In this document: positions 32,211 through 44,467 of the stretch, one piece after another
Position numbering within the stretch: position 1 is the stretch's first letter
Layout: each line of letters starts with the position of its first letter
Source: Ursus arctos
Taxonomy: Eukaryota > Chordata > Mammalia > Carnivora > Ursidae
DNA: 64,000 nt
Assembly (NCBI RefSeq): GCF_023065955.2
Contig: NC_079873.1
Location: forward strand, 95,704,128-95,768,127
Direction: 5' to 3'
Program-made: the position numbers and the translations under genes
Notes under the pieces: generated by a model
What the model saw: the letters and a program-made list of their open reading frames with translations, nothing else
The model's database searches: none
Told to the model about the DNA's origin: nothing

Positions 32211-32447
32211 ATTTTATTTTATTTTATTTTATTTTATTTTATTTTATTTTATTTTATTTTATTTTTAAGATTCTATTTATTTGAGAGAGGGTGAGAGAGA
32301 GAAACCAGCAGGGGGATTGTCAGAGGGAGATGGAGACTTCCTGTTGAGCAGGGAGCCTGACAGGGGGCCCAATCCTAGGACCCTGGGACCATGACATGAC
32401 GCAAGCCAAAGGCAGACTCCCAACTGACTGAGCCACCCAGGCACCCC
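32211..32447 (-). mobile_element. Can-SINE with expanded (TTTTA)n tail
   Basis: Reverse-oriented SINEC with about a dozen TTTTA units as its tail (32211-32264), then AAGATTCTATTTATTTGAG, its body and a head complement ending GAGCCACCCAGGCACCCC. Target duplication TGTTCTTTATTTT at 32194-32206 and 32448-32460. Confidence 0.95.
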
Positions 32448-32460
32448 TGTTCTTTATTTT

Positions 32461-32676
32461 ATTTTTCTTTATTTTATTTATTTGTATTTAGTTTTAAAGA
32501 TTTTATTTATTTGTCAGAGAGACAGAGAGAGAGAACACAAACAGAGCAGCAGGCAGAGGGAGAAGCAGGCTCCCCACTAAGCAAGGAGCCCCGTGCGGCA
32601 CTTGATCCCAGGACCCTGGGATCATCACCTGAGCCAAAGGCAGACACTTTATCAATGGAGACACCCAGGCATCCCC
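32461..32676 (-). mobile_element. second Can-SINE at the same target
   Basis: Reverse-oriented SINEC (AAAGATTTTATTTATTTGTC, GCAGGCTCCCCACTAAGC, head complement ending GACACCCAGGCATCCCC). It is flanked by TGTTCTTTATTTT at 32448-32460 and TGTTCTTCATTTT at 32677-32689, so three copies of the target sequence bracket two SINEs. Confidence 0.94.
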
Positions 32677-33400
32677 TGTTCTTCATTTTAAATACTGTTT
32701 TGTATGTTCTGTTTTTTTTTTTTAAATTCCATACAGATTTTTTGATAATTTTGTACATTTCTGCATGAATGTCAGGTGGGATTTTTAGGTGTTTAATTGG
32801 ATATGTAGAATTTTTAGGGATTTTTATCAATATTAAATCTCTGATCCATGAACCTGGTTTGCCTTTCCATCTATTTCAATCTTCTCTATTTACTTTTAGC
32901 AATGTTTTATAATTTTCAGAGGATATGTTCTGAATTTGGTTTTTTAAGTGTTTTTGTATATATTTTATTCTTTTTGATGGTATGGTAATGCAGTCATTTT
33001 CTTAATTTCCTTTCCAGCGTTTTCACTGCTAGTGTATAGGGATACAATTGATTTCTGTGTCTTGATCTCATATGCTGTTACTTGGATGAACCTTTTTATT
33101 AGTTCTAATAGTCTTTTAGTGGATTTGTTAGGATTTTCCTAACACAATATCATGTCATATATTATTAGAGAGTCTTCCTTTCCAATACGGATTCCTTTTA
33201 TTTCATTTTATTTATTTGCCTATACCTGGTAAAAACCTCCAGTACAGTGTTGAATATAAGTGGTAAGAGTAATCATCTTTGTCTTGCTCCTGGTCTTAGT
33301 AGGAGAATGCATAGGCTTTGTAATTTAATATGATATTACCTATGGTTTTTCATAGATGTCTTATATGAGATTAAGGAAGTTTTCTCATGTAGCTCTGTAT

Positions 33401-33724
33401 TTATTTATTTTCATGAAAATGTATACGATTTTGTCAAAAAATAGACATGAGATTTATCCTTCAAAATTTTAAAGTGTACAATACTGTATTTAACTGTAGA
33501 TACTAAGTTGTTCAGTAAATCTCTGGACCTTATTCAAGTTGTATAACTTAATCTTTATACCTGTTGAACAACAATTACCCATTTCCCTCTCCCTCTAGTC
33601 CCTGGTACCAAGATCCTGCTTTTTTCAATTGTCTATTAATTTTATTGTGTTCTGGCTATTGTGAATATTATTTTGTTGTGTGTCTATTTATGTCTCTCTA
33701 TTTAAAGTGATTAATTTTGTTCTG
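33401..33724 (-). mobile_element. old L1 (L1M-type) 3' UTR piece
   Basis: TTTTAAAGTGTACAATACTG, CAGTAAATCTCTGGACC and CCCTAGTCCCTGGTACC-like sequence match the old L1 3' UTR seen at 7245-9416, in the same minus orientation. Confidence 0.6.
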
Positions 33725-34555
33725 ACAAGCCATGAAGATATTTGTGAATTAGTTATATCCTTTTGAACATTTTTAAAACTTTCTTAGTGTGGCTCTAGAA
33801 TTGTATTTGCTAGTTGCTTTAGTTCTGTCCCGATGTTATGGCCTTCCTGGTGTTCATACTGAATATTTTTTTAATTCAATGATGTCTCTGTCCTCTGATT
33901 CCTGGAAAATCAAACATCTCCAGTCTTGTAGGAACAGGGATAGTTGTTCTGCTTACTGGTCCCATCTAGCAGTTGTCCTTTACCTGATATTTGTACTTTT
34001 CCTGTCCTTGTGAAGTTTCATACTATGTTCATTCAGCTCAGTATTTCTGGAAAGATGTAAGGGGAACTCTGTACAGATTTCTCAAGTTCTCTTCCTGGGT
34101 TTTACTTCCTTTTTGTTATTATTCCCCCAGATTTTTGGATGTCTCATCCTCCCTGAATGCTGATTTCAGTCTTCTCATATCAGAGAAGACTTTATGTATC
34201 TGGACATTTTTTGAACTATAGTTAATGTCAATTCATTAATTCATCAGTGATGTTGAATGTTTTAAAGGTAGACTAGGAATTTTCCGTGTTCAGAGTTTAC
34301 CAGTATGCTGCTGAAACTCTGGTGATCTTTTTGTGCCTTAGCGCAGCTGTCAAATTTCCAAATCACACAGGCTTTTTTCTTTTGTTGTATACCTCAAACA
34401 CCAGCATTTTAAGTCTTTGGTGGTTTTTGTTTTGTTTTGTTTTGTTTCCCCCTCTGTAGCTCTACTTCAACAATGCTGGGTTTATGTATCTCCATCCTAC
34501 TAATGTGCCCTTATCCTTTGGTGGCCCATTTCTTAGACTCGGTGAACCCTGGTAT
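33725..34555. other. unassigned sequence
   Basis: About 830 bases with no recognised family. ORFs of 74-76 codons at 33789-34221 (plus) show no domain. It could be old L1 5' sequence. Confidence 0.35.
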
Positions 34556-34567
34556 TCTCAAGATCTT

Positions 34568-34804
34568 TTTTTTTTTTTTTTTAATATTTTATTTATTTAT
34601 TTATTTTGGAGAGAGAGCCCACACATGCATTTAAGCAGGGGCAGGAGCAGAGGGGCAGGGAGAGTGAGGGGAAAAGAATCCCAGGGAGACCCCATGCTAA
34701 GTGCAGAGCCTGAAGCGGGGCTCCATCTCAGGACCCTGAGATCATGACCTCAGCCGAAACCACGGGTCAGGTGCTTAACTCACTGAGCTACCCAGGCGCC
34801 CCTA
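34568..34804 (-). mobile_element. Can-SINE insertion, older subtype
   Basis: Reverse-oriented SINEC with an 18-T tail, GGGAGAGTGAGGGGAAAAG body and head complement ending GAGCTACCCAGGCGCCCC. Duplication TCTCAAGATCTT at 34556-34567 and 34805-34816. Confidence 0.95.
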
Positions 34805-35056
34805 TCTCAAGATCTTATATTTGTTTAATGTCACAACCCTTGATGTGTCCGTGTCATTGACTCAGCGATGGTCTTGTTCACCTCTGAGGTTTATCTATAT
34901 CTCTTATCCTGTCAACAGCCTTTGGTATGCTTCCACTGTGCACTTTGTGAAATGTCCACAGGGAAAAATTGGCGGTTGAAGCAGGTTGCCCTGTGACTGG
35001 GGCTTGCAGGATGCTACTCCAGCATTCCATCCCACATGTGGTGGTTGAATGTTAGT

Positions 35057-35195
35057 AAACAGGGATGGGGTAAGTGGATGATGGGCATTAAGGAGGGCAT
35101 ATGATGTAATGAGCACTGGGTGTTATACACAACTAATGAATCATCGAACATTATATCAAGAACTAATGATATGTTGGCTAATTTTATTTAAATTT
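35057..35195 (+). mobile_element. L1 3' fragment, intermediate age
   Basis: GGGCATTAAGGAGGGCATATG, GAGCACTGGGTGTTATACAC and AACTAATGAATCATCGAAC match the L1 3' UTR, but with more differences from L1-B than the young fragments. The end is A/T-rich with no clean poly(A). Confidence 0.85.
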
Positions 35196-36269
35196 TAAAA
35201 AGCAAACATAGACATAAACATATTGGCTTGTTTATTCATTCTTTAGTCTGTGACAAGTTTGCTGCTCCTTGTGCTTTTCTCAGAAAATTAAGAAGTTATG
35301 TGTCTCTTGTCCCTAAATAAGGGCTCATGAAGTTATGTCATTTAAATTATTTGGTTAACCTTGGCTCCTCAGCTCTTTTCGTGTGTTAAAAATAGGATCA
35401 TTGTAGCTAGCCTTTACAACTTGTTCTCCTTGTTAGGCTGGTAAACATATTCTCTTGTGACTTTCTAAATCATAACCAAGTGTCGAATTCTCCCATGTAG
35501 TATTTGAGGTTTTTTTAGTTGACATATTTTTCCTCCACACCATCTTTATCCCATGCAAACTCTGAAAATCGATGTGCACCTATGACTGTATGCGTTTATA
35601 TGAAAAGACAATTTTCAGTGTGCTTTTTTACATGTAGGTCACCTCATCTGTGAGGCATCATTTCAGGTAAAGCATCAAAGGTTTTAGCAACTTGTTGAAT
35701 TAAAAATAACCCTCACTCAAAATAAAATATTGCTATTTAAGCTGAGGTAATAAGCAAAAAGTTATTACTGCCAAGAATAAATACCCAAAGTCTGGTATTT
35801 ATCATTGTTTCCCTTTAATTTCTGAACTGACAAATGATAATTGCTCAGGCAATTAAAATAATTAGGAAAATGTGTAGTCACAAAAGGAGAAGCCTTTTAG
35901 AAGTGCAATTTAAATGCATAAGGAGAGATTCTCGTATGTTTGCTGCACCTTATCCTGGAATAGACTGATTACCAGGTGCTTTTTAGTGTGTAGACGATTG
36001 ATAGATCTCATATCATCTGAGTTTTTTCTGGGACGTAGGACTACTAGAATTATGGTTACCTCAAAAGGTATGTCTCATTTTAAAGAAGGATTTTGGGGAT
36101 CTTGGCATTTATATTCTGTAAATGTCTTCGTAGTAAAAGATGCTTTTAAGTTCAATATTCTATAAATTTGTAATTTTTTTTGTGGGAATACACTATTTTC
36201 TGTTTAAGTGAAGATAAGAAAAATATGAGTGAAGTCATAGGATAATCTTACCATTTTATTTTTATCTGT
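35196..36269. other. unassigned 1.1-kb stretch
   Basis: No repeat family or exon recognised. The 83-codon plus ORF at 35914-36165 has no known domain. Confidence 0.4.
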
Positions 36270-36458
36270 TTTAAGATTTTATTTATTTATTTGTCAGAGA
36301 GACAGAGAGAGCACACACAAGCAAGGGTAGCGGCAGGCAGAGGGGGAAGCAGGCTCCCCGCTGAGAAAGAAGCCCAATGCAGAACTCGATCCCAGAACCC
36401 TGGGATCCTGACCTGACCCGAAGGCAGATGCTTAACCAACTGAGCCACCCAGCCATCA
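36270..36458 (-). mobile_element. Can-SINE insertion
   Basis: Reverse-oriented SINEC (TTAAGATTTTATTTATTTATTTG, GGAAGCAGGCTCCCCGCTGA in pieces, head complement ending GAGCCACCCAGCC). The extreme head GGGGCGCC appears altered and a target duplication is not clear. Confidence 0.9.
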
Positions 36459-37489
36459 GGGGATCTTAACAGTTTAGAATGCATATTCACTCTCTGACCT
36501 GTAGGAGGCAGTATGAGGGAGGCTGTGGAAAGATTTAGAAGATTGACAATGGCTTTTTGAAGCAAATGACAGTTTCTGCAAAGAGAAGAATATTCCTTGG
36601 TAAGATAGGCCACCCTTAATTTAGAGACTGTACCTTAAAATTAATCAATGGGGGGCATTTTCTGTGAGAACCAGTTTTCGGGGTGTGTGTGTGTGTGTGT
36701 GTGTGTGTGTACAACAAATACTTAAGCTACTTCACATGCTGATGGGATGATGCCAGCTAGGATTGGTGCGAGAAATTGATTATACCAATTTCTGAGAGTC
36801 TATCTGAAAAGTAATAGTTGGCATTTTATTACAGTTTTCTGAAATTTGTTCTATTAGTCATGACTTAGTTCAGGCATACTTTCTATTAAGTTATTCATTC
36901 AGAATATTACACTAGACTACTGATAGTTGTATGCAACAATATCAAATTGTTTATCTCAGGTAACATCCCTTTGATTTAGCTAATTTAAAGGTATATTCCT
37001 TCTAAGTTAAAATTGGTCTTCTTTACCTAGAGATTTTTTTCTTTTTCACAGAAACTCATTTATCTTATTAAAACTCCTGTCATGCAAGACATGGAGTACT
37101 TTTGTGCACAGTACTTATTTATCTACTGTTCATGCACAGTGAAGTTAAATGAATTCAGCTCATAGCAAAATTTAGAAGATGATGAGGTTTGAAAGGAGAG
37201 TATTCAGTGAATTTGGACAATAGAGGGTTCTCTGAAAATGAAGGTCCTGATACTAGGGTCAGCAGTCATCATCTGGGAGAGATTGTTGAATATGTTAAGC
37301 TGGAAGGCTTATTTCAAAATAAATTAATATGCCATTCTACTTTCCATTACATAAACATGATGAATGGTACCAAATGAGTGACTTTGATTTGAAAAATAGC
37401 TCTCCTAAGTGAGTTTTAGAAAAATGTTCAGAATAGCAACAGTAGTCAATCTACAATTATTTATTGCCTCTTCACTTTCTTTATGTTAA
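36459..37489. other. unassigned sequence with a (GT)n microsatellite
   Basis: About 1 kb with no recognised transposon or exon; it holds the (GT)n tract at 36682-36710. Confidence 0.4.
36682..36710. repeat. (GT)n microsatellite
   Basis: About fourteen uninterrupted GT units, likely length-polymorphic. Confidence 0.97.
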
Positions 37490-37680
37490 TTATGTTATTA
37501 AGCATAAGCATTTATTTAATGTCTACTCTGTGCAGATCACGCTGAATGTTGCACAGAACACTTAACTAGGCATTATGGAACATGTGGGTTGTCTGTGAAT
37601 AAACAGAAGGCATAGTCCTTAGTTAATAAGTGAATACAAATACATATGGTATAAAAATTAGATGTGCATCCACACAAAGC
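37490..37680 (-). mobile_element. L2 relic, minus strand
   Basis: AAGCATTTATTTAATGTCTACTCTGTGCAG (in pieces), ACTAGGCATTATGGAACATG and GTCTGTGAATAAACAGAAGGC match the reverse complement of an L2/MIR-type 3' end. Confidence 0.6.
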
Positions 37681-39123
37681 AAAGGAATGATCTGGAGAAA
37701 ATGCCAATTTCATTTGCATGTAAGTTAAATTATTGCGGCCTTAGTAGGTATGTCCCATAAATAGGAATGTTTTGAAGTAGCGTTAGAATGCTCATTTTGC
37801 TCAATAAGGTAATTAACTTGCCTTTACCTACTGAAAGTAGAAATACCCTGAAGGCACATGAATTTTTATCATACTTTCTTGCAAGATTTTTATGTATTCG
37901 TCATATTTTGGATTTTTTTCTTTGTTCTAAGAAATGTATCACTTTCTGACTCAAAGACCAGGGTAGACTACTAGTGATTATCTCAAGGGAAGAGAGAAGT
38001 CTAAAATAGATTGGTGTCGTTTAACTTCTCCTTACTTATAACCAAGGGACTATAGCAATGATCGTTGCATTATGAATATTGAGAACCATATCGTGGAGTT
38101 ATATTATCAACAATTCCTCTCACCCGTATCTCCTAGCCTTCTTGAAGATGAAGGTCTTTGAATATTTTAAAATCTTGGCTAAAATTTATATTGCTTTGGG
38201 ACCAGAACTATAGAAGTACTGTGTTAGAATATGGTAGAAAAAAAAAAAGTATAACTTGTGATATTGGGGAAAAGATAACCTTCTCAAATGTGTGGCAGCA
38301 GAAACCCCTCTAACTACTATATATCTGTTCCAAATATGGATTTAGATAAGTCTTGTTTGTGTGTCAACTTTGCCATGAAATATGCTTTGTTTACCTGATG
38401 TATTTTTCTGATTTTTTACCTGATACAGTTGATTAGCTGATTAGCTTTATTAGGGTTAAGGTGGATATAGTATCATTTTAGAAGGAAGGAGTAATATGTA
38501 GCAAGTGCAAAAATTATTTCCCCAATTACAGGTAAGATTCGAATGCAATATTTTTATTTAAATCACACTTTGAGCCAATTCAGAAGACTTTTCTGTGAAA
38601 GCAGTTTACCTAGCTTGGCCCCCTTGGGGTCTACTCTGAAGGTGTGTGAAATTTAAACCTCCTTTCGTGTTTTAAACATATTTTTACTAATTTAAAGCCC
38701 TTGATATCTTATAAACAAAGCATAACCTGCAAGCTAAGGCAGTAGCTAATAAACATGTTTTGAGGGGTAAAGGGAAGTTACTTCACATATCTTGTAATTG
38801 CTCTTCCCTGCCGAGATCCCAATGCTGTGCAGAATCTGTGTTAGGAATAGTAATCCATTTTTCATATCTTTCAATGAGTTCGAGTAACGAACTCCAATTT
38901 TTAGTAATACTGTAAATAAATCACGGTAATTTTCTGGAACATATCTAGGTTGGGATTTTCTTTTCAAAACATTTTTTGAACAAAAACCCTTTTAAGCAAC
39001 CAGTTCCTCCAGGATCTACTTTGAAGTTGTTGGCAAAAGGTTTCAATTAATAAGCCATTCACAAACTGTCCTTCTACAGTGAATCATTTAGAATGGTTTA
39101 ATTGAGTGTGCAATGATTGTCCG
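37681..39123. other. unassigned 1.4-kb stretch
   Basis: No family or exon recognised; the 73-codon minus ORF at 38746-38967 has no domain. Candidate host unique sequence. Confidence 0.4.
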
Positions 39124-39135
39124 GTATGAAGATTT

Positions 39136-39351
39136 GTTTGTTTGTTTATTTATTTTTTAAAAGATTTTATTTATTTATTTTGACAGAGAGAGAGACAGCC
39201 AGCGAGAGAGGGAACACAAGCAGGGGGAGTGGGAGAGGAAGAAGCAGGCTCCCAGCGGAGAAGCCTGATGCGGGGCTTGATCCCAGAACACCGGGATCAC
39301 GCCCTGAGCCGAAGGCAGACGCTTAACGACTGTACCACCCAGGCGCCCCCA
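39136..39351 (-). mobile_element. young Can-SINE (bear-type subfamily)
   Basis: Reverse-oriented young SINEC (AGACAGCCAGCGAGAGAGGG, AACACCGGGATCACGCCC). Duplication GTATGAAGATTT at 39124-39135 and 39352-39363. Confidence 0.96.
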
Positions 39352-39363
39352 GTATGAAGATTT

Positions 39364-40359
39364 AAAAGTGACAATAGCGTGTCTGTCCTTTCAAGCTACA
39401 GTGGGCAGTGTAAGAATCTGGGATACGAAAATATATACGGAGGCTGCTGTTTGGCTTCTGGTGAAATAGCCACTGGATTTTGTCAAGAGTCAGGAGAGAT
39501 TTGTCCGCAGTGGAGATGATGGCTTATAACCAGGTATTAAATATAGTCAATTTTAACCCAGAGAGGGAAGAAATTTCTAATGAGGTTGAGTTATGTATAT
39601 ACTTACCATAACCTTTACTGTCAGATTGAAGTACACAGAGCTCTGGGTCTATATAACTATTTAACATATACACATATATGTATAATTACATTGACATCTA
39701 ACTTTTTTCTCAATCATTCACTTGCTACCTATGCTCTTGTGTGTGTCTGTGTGTGTAACATCTTTTGAAAGGACAATACGGATTTTTTGATAGAGCATCA
39801 TTATGAGATTTTGACAATCATTTGATAAGGTAAATTGATTATTTTGTTTACTTGATAAGAAATGAACAGTTTGATTAATTGATGTTTTCTCTGCTAGATA
39901 ACAAACTTCTCATGAGATACAAGTTCAGGATCTGGTCAGTATTCTGTTAACAGTCAGTATGAGACTACTATGAGACGTTGTTAACTACCTTCTTTTAAGA
40001 ACTCACCTGTTTTGGTTTGGCATAATTCTCAGTAGGTTCTTCTTTTAATTCTTTGATTTTTCTATTAATGTTCTTCATAGACAACCCTTCCTTTATATAT
40101 TTCAAAAGGGTTTTGTTCCCCAGATCTCTTTGCATAACTCTCATGTACTCTATCCTTTCTACCTTCAGGGTATATCTATTCTGGTGAATTCAACTCTTCT
40201 TATTTAGTGATTCATGTGTCTAAATATCACCCTTATATTTAATTTTGAAGATGGATTTCACTCTGATTTCTACTTACATAACTTTTATGGATAAATTTGT
40301 AGAGTTCAAATTCAACATGAATAAAATCAAATACATCATTACTTCTGTTAACTTGTGTT
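39364..40359. other. unassigned 1-kb stretch
   Basis: No repeat family or exon recognised; a short GTGTGTCTGTGTGTGTAAC patch at 39740-39758 is the only low-complexity feature. Confidence 0.4.
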
Positions 40360-40865
40360 CTCAGTCTCATATGTTGTTTCTGTTAGGACTTTAACATCTG
40401 TCCAGTCATCATACATTACAAATGTAGTCATGCTTAATTCCATTTTCTCATCTTTTTCCCTTCCACAAACATCTCAATCATTTGCAAAGTCTAACCTATT
40501 TTTCTTTGCAATATTTCATCCATCTTCTCTTTTATAATATGTCATTTCAATTCTGGTTCCCATTTTTTTCTCATCTATTCACATCCCACCTATGCCTTGA
40601 ATTTTTTTTTTTTAATGTCTAGAAACTTCTCTCAAGGACTCACACCCATCTACTGGTGGAAGGCTGTTTTCTCTGTACGTGTTAAATCATGTGCGCATGG
40701 TACCATATCTAAGTTTCTCCAATATTAACTCATCTGCTTCTCTGCTTTTTCCTATTAAATTTTAAGTTCTAAAACATAGAGGCCATAAATGTATTTGTAC
40801 CACTTTGGGTGTTATTCAGTGTTTGTATGGAATAGGTACTCTATAAATATTTATTTAAGTGAGCT
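40360..40865 (+). mobile_element. L2-like relic
   Basis: The end CATAGAGGCCATAAATGTATTTG…GGAATAGGTACTCTATAAATATTTATTTAAG follows the L2 3' end pattern. The upstream part (CTTCTCTGCTTTTTCCTATT) is compatible but weak. Confidence 0.45.
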
Positions 40866-41027
40866 GATCTCAGAAAATTTTAATAATAAAGAGTTGATCA
40901 TTGCTTTGGGCAAATTGACCTTTGTTTTCTATGTAGGAAAATATATCAGGAATTGTTTGCTTGACAAATACATATTTTGGAAATATATATTTAATGATAA
41001 GATGAAATGTAGTAGTTTCATATTTTT

Positions 41028-41838
41028 TTAATATTTTCAGTTATTTTATTATTATGTTCAGTTAGCCAATATGTACTACATCATTAGTTTTTGATGTAGT
41101 GTTCATTGATTCATTAGTTGCATATAACACCCAGTGCTCATCACAATACATGCCCTCCTTAATACCCATCACCCGGTTACCCCATGCCCTCATCCCCCTC
41201 CCTTCTGTGTAACCCTCAGTTTGGTTCCCGGAGTCCAGAGTCTCTCATGGTTTGTCTCCCTCTCTGATTTCTTCCCATTCATTTTTCCCTCCCTTTCCCT
41301 GTGGTCTTCCACACTATTCCTTATGTTCCACATATGAGTGGAACCATATGATAATTGTCTTTCTCTGCTTGACTTATTTCACTTAGCATAACCCCCTCCA
41401 GTTCCATCCATGTTGTTGCAAATGGCAAGATTTCATTTTTTCTGATGGCTGCGTTGTATATATGAAGCACGTCTTCTTTATCCATTCATCTGTTGAAGGA
41501 CATGTCGGTTCCTTCCACAGTTTGGCTGTTGTGGACATTGCTGCTATGAGCATTGGGGTGCATTTGCCCTTTCTTTTTACTCCATCTTTATCTTTGAGGG
41601 TAAATACCTAGTAGTGCAATTGCTGGGTCATAGGGTAGCTCTATTTTTAATATCTTGAGGAACCTCCATACTGTTTTCCAGAGTGCTGTACCAGCTTGCA
41701 TTCCTACCAACAGTGTAAAAGGGTTCCCCTTTCACCAGATCCTCACCAACATTTGTTGTTTCCTGTCTTGTTAATTTTTGCCATTTTAACTGGTGTCAGG
41801 TGGTATCTCATTGGGGTTTTGATTTGTATTTCCCTGAT
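41028..41838 (-). mobile_element. intermediate-age L1, 5'-truncated
   Basis: About 810 bases in reverse: 3' UTR (ATTCATTAGTTGCATATAAC, CACCCAGTGCTCATCAC) then the ORF2 C-terminal region (TTGTGGACATTGCTGCTATG, GGGTCATAGGGTAGCTC). It is clearly the same lineage as L1-A/B/C but more diverged. Perfect 16-bp duplication GTAGTTTCATATTTTT at 41012-41027 and 41839-41854. Confidence 0.96.
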
Positions 41839-41854
41839 GTAGTTTCATATTTTT

Positions 41855-43317
41855 AAAAATTTACTCAGAATTATATTCTTTTATTTTATGTTTTATTTTT
41901 ATTTGAATGAACTTTTATCAAAGAAGAGAAAGCAGTAGCTCTTTACAGGTGGTAATTACTGTAAGCAACCAAATGCCTACCTATTTGGCAACCACCGAGT
42001 AACTGAAGTCTTACCAATGTATTGAGATACTGGAGTTAAAACTGTTTTGAAATTTTCGAAGTGCACCCTTTTGTAAAATTCTGTTGTCAAAGGACATCAG
42101 TGTGGGTAGCAGTATAAAAGTAACCTACTGGCCTTTGAGTGCATTCCCAATGAGTAGAGTAATACGTGACCGCACTGCCAATACATTTGGCTTTGAGTAA
42201 ACTTGCTCCTGAAAATCCCAGGGGACTCGTTATTTATACACTATAGTTGTTCATTCCCTTTCTTGTATATTGCCATTTCCCCGGCGTTCTCTTTTTTCAT
42301 AGGGAAAGGTATCCAGGATTGAGTCTAAAGACAGAGATCTCCAAGAAGACATAGTTTGAACTTGGTACTATGGCAATTATCTATCCAAGATGAAACAGTG
42401 GAACAGTGTAGAAAAATGAACTTAATGTCATTCAGATTTTCAAATAGCATGAATAACACAGTCCATTTGACTTTAAATACATCTTGTTACAGATGATTTG
42501 GCCATTAACCTTGGCAATGTTAATCTGTTCTTAGTATCGTATTCCATTAAATTACTGTTCCTGATAATAGTTAGCAGTGTACTTTACAAGGATCCATGCA
42601 TTACCGGCTTCTAAAACAATATGAGGGAGGTAGGGCTGAGTGGGGGAAGAGGAAAGGAGAGAGAGAAAAAAAAAGAGGAGAAGGAGAGGGGGAATAGAAG
42701 TATAAAAGGCAAAAATTATAAAAGAGGAGCAATTGAAACAAACACATATGTATGTACTAATACAAATAGTTAAATCTACAAAGATATCAGTGCCTGGAAT
42801 AGTGAGTTTATAGTACCTGCAAGGACTCCTGTCTCTTGCAACTTCTGTGACATATGATCCAGGAGCTACACTTATGTCTTAGCCTCCTCACACAGCCTAC
42901 TAGTTGAGTCATGGGTTATTTGACTTAATCATCTGGCTACATTTCATTGAACCAGAGATGTACACCAGATCCAGGGAGAATAATTCATATTCTTCCTGCT
43001 AGGAATTTGGAATTAGGACACAGCAATTCTAGTTAGTTTCTCTTGGTCCCTTGAACTGAGAAGATCTAGACTCAGGAAGTGAGGTTGCCATTCTAGCAAA
43101 GGTATGTTTGTATCATGTTTATGGAAATGTTAAGAAAATCAATCTTCAGAGAAAGAGATAATACTGAAGCAATATCCAGAGAGTAATGCAAACGAGAGCT
43201 CATGTAGCTGTAGTCGTAGGAAGAGAATAATTAGAGCTCTTACCAGCCTTCTAGTTGGTGGTTTCATCCCATCACGTAGGCCAGCTATGTTTCCTGCCTT
43301 TGAGTTCTGTACCTTTA
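41855..43317. other. unassigned 1.5-kb stretch
   Basis: No repeat family or exon recognised apart from a purine-rich patch at about 42625-42700 (GGGGGAAGAGGAAAGGAGAG). Confidence 0.4.
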
Positions 43318-43630
43318 TTAGTCAGCTTTGGTTGCTATAATGGAATGCAATAGACTGGGTGGCTTAAATGACAAGAGATTTGTTTTCTCAATGTTCTGTA
43401 CGCTAGAATTCCTATATCAGGGTGCCAGCATAGTCTTGTTCTAGTAAGAGCTCTCTTCCTGGCTGCAGACAATCATGTTCTTGCTGTGTTATCACATGGC
43501 CGAGTGAGAGGTCTCCAGTGTCTTTTCCTCGTCTTATAAGGGTACTAGCCCCATCGTGATAGCCCCCTCCCATGACCTCATCTAAACCTAATTATCTCCC
43601 TGATTCATTTCCAAATACCATCACGTTTTT
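43318..43630 (-). mobile_element. MLT1-type LTR (ERVL-MaLR), minus strand
   Basis: TTAGTCAGCTTTGGTTGCTA, AGACTGGGTGGCTTAAATG, CAGGGTGCCAGCATAG, CTCTTCCTGGCTGCAGAC, TTATAAGGGTACTAGCCCCA and ATGACCTCATCTAAACC follow the reverse complement of an MLT1 LTR in order. A solitary non-coding LTR; no internal viral sequence is seen beside it. Confidence 0.8.
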
Positions 43631-43639
43631 TTTTTTGCT

Positions 43640-44262
43640 TAAAATAGTTCATTGTTTCCAAGTTGTCTGTTGGGTAAAATTCAATCTGCTTCATGATTAT
43701 AAGCCCCTCCATGATCCCCACACTTTTACCTCTTGAAATTTCATGCCTGGAACTCTGGGTTTCAGTAAAATTTAACTTCTTTTGTTTCTCATCATGTAAC
43801 GATCGCCCAGATGAAAAATCAAGAACTTTAATGGATTCCCTTTACGACCACATAAAATCTTCCTCATGATCCCTTGAAATATTTCATTCTCCCCAATATA
43901 TCACCATTATCACCATAGATTATTTTCACTGCTTTTTCTAACTATATAAATGAAACATATGTATTACTTTATATATTTCTTCTTTGTTCAACATTGTGAG
44001 ATTTATCCATGTTGTTGCTTGTAGCAGTTTTTCATACATTTTCATTGCTGTATAATATTTCACTATATCAATTTGCAATCATTTTAAAATTCATTATACT
44101 GTTTATGGAGATTTTAGTAGCTTCCAGTTTCAAATTATTACAAATGAAGCAGTTATGAGCATGCTCATATATGTCTCTTGATGCATACGAACATTCATTT
44201 CTATTGTGTGTAAACCTAAGAGTGAATTATATTCTTATGACTAAATCCATTTTTTTTTTAAA
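43640..44262 (-). mobile_element. old L1/L2-type relic, minus strand
   Basis: The part from about 43980 (ATTTATCCATGTTGTTGC, TTCATTGCTGTATAATATTTC, GTAGCTTCCAGTTTC, AGCAGTTATGAGCATGC) matches an old L1 3' end in reverse. The part before about 43870 is less clear. Confidence 0.55.
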
Positions 44263-44271
44263 GAGCCTGTT

Positions 44272-44463
44272 TTTTGTTTGTTTGTTTTTTAAATTTATTT
44301 GAGATAGAGAGTATGAGAGAGAGCATGAGCAGGGGGGAAGGACAGAGATAGAAGCAGACTCTCCACTGAGCAGGGAGCCTGATGTGGGACTTGATCCCAG
44401 GACCCTGGGATCATGACCTGAGCTGGAGGGAGATGCTTAACCAATTGAGCCACCCAGGCATCC
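44272..44463 (-). mobile_element. Can-SINE insertion
   Basis: Reverse-oriented SINEC: TTTTTTAAATTTATTTGAG tail, GAGAGCATGAGCAGGGGGG body, head complement ending GAGCCACCCAGGCATCC. A target duplication was not resolved. Confidence 0.92.
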
Positions 44464-44467
44464 GACT

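Larger units (their letters stand above)
31450..33400 (-). mobile_element. old L1 ORF2, C-terminal to RT region
   Basis: Minus-strand L1: AATATCTCATTGTGGTTTTC and TGAATTTTCCTAATGATTAATG are the ORF2 C-terminal region in reverse, followed by thumb sequence (AGGTCCAGCTTCATTGCATA, 32830-32880) and RT-proximal sequence to about 33400. Two SINEs interrupt it. All frames are broken. Confidence 0.8.
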
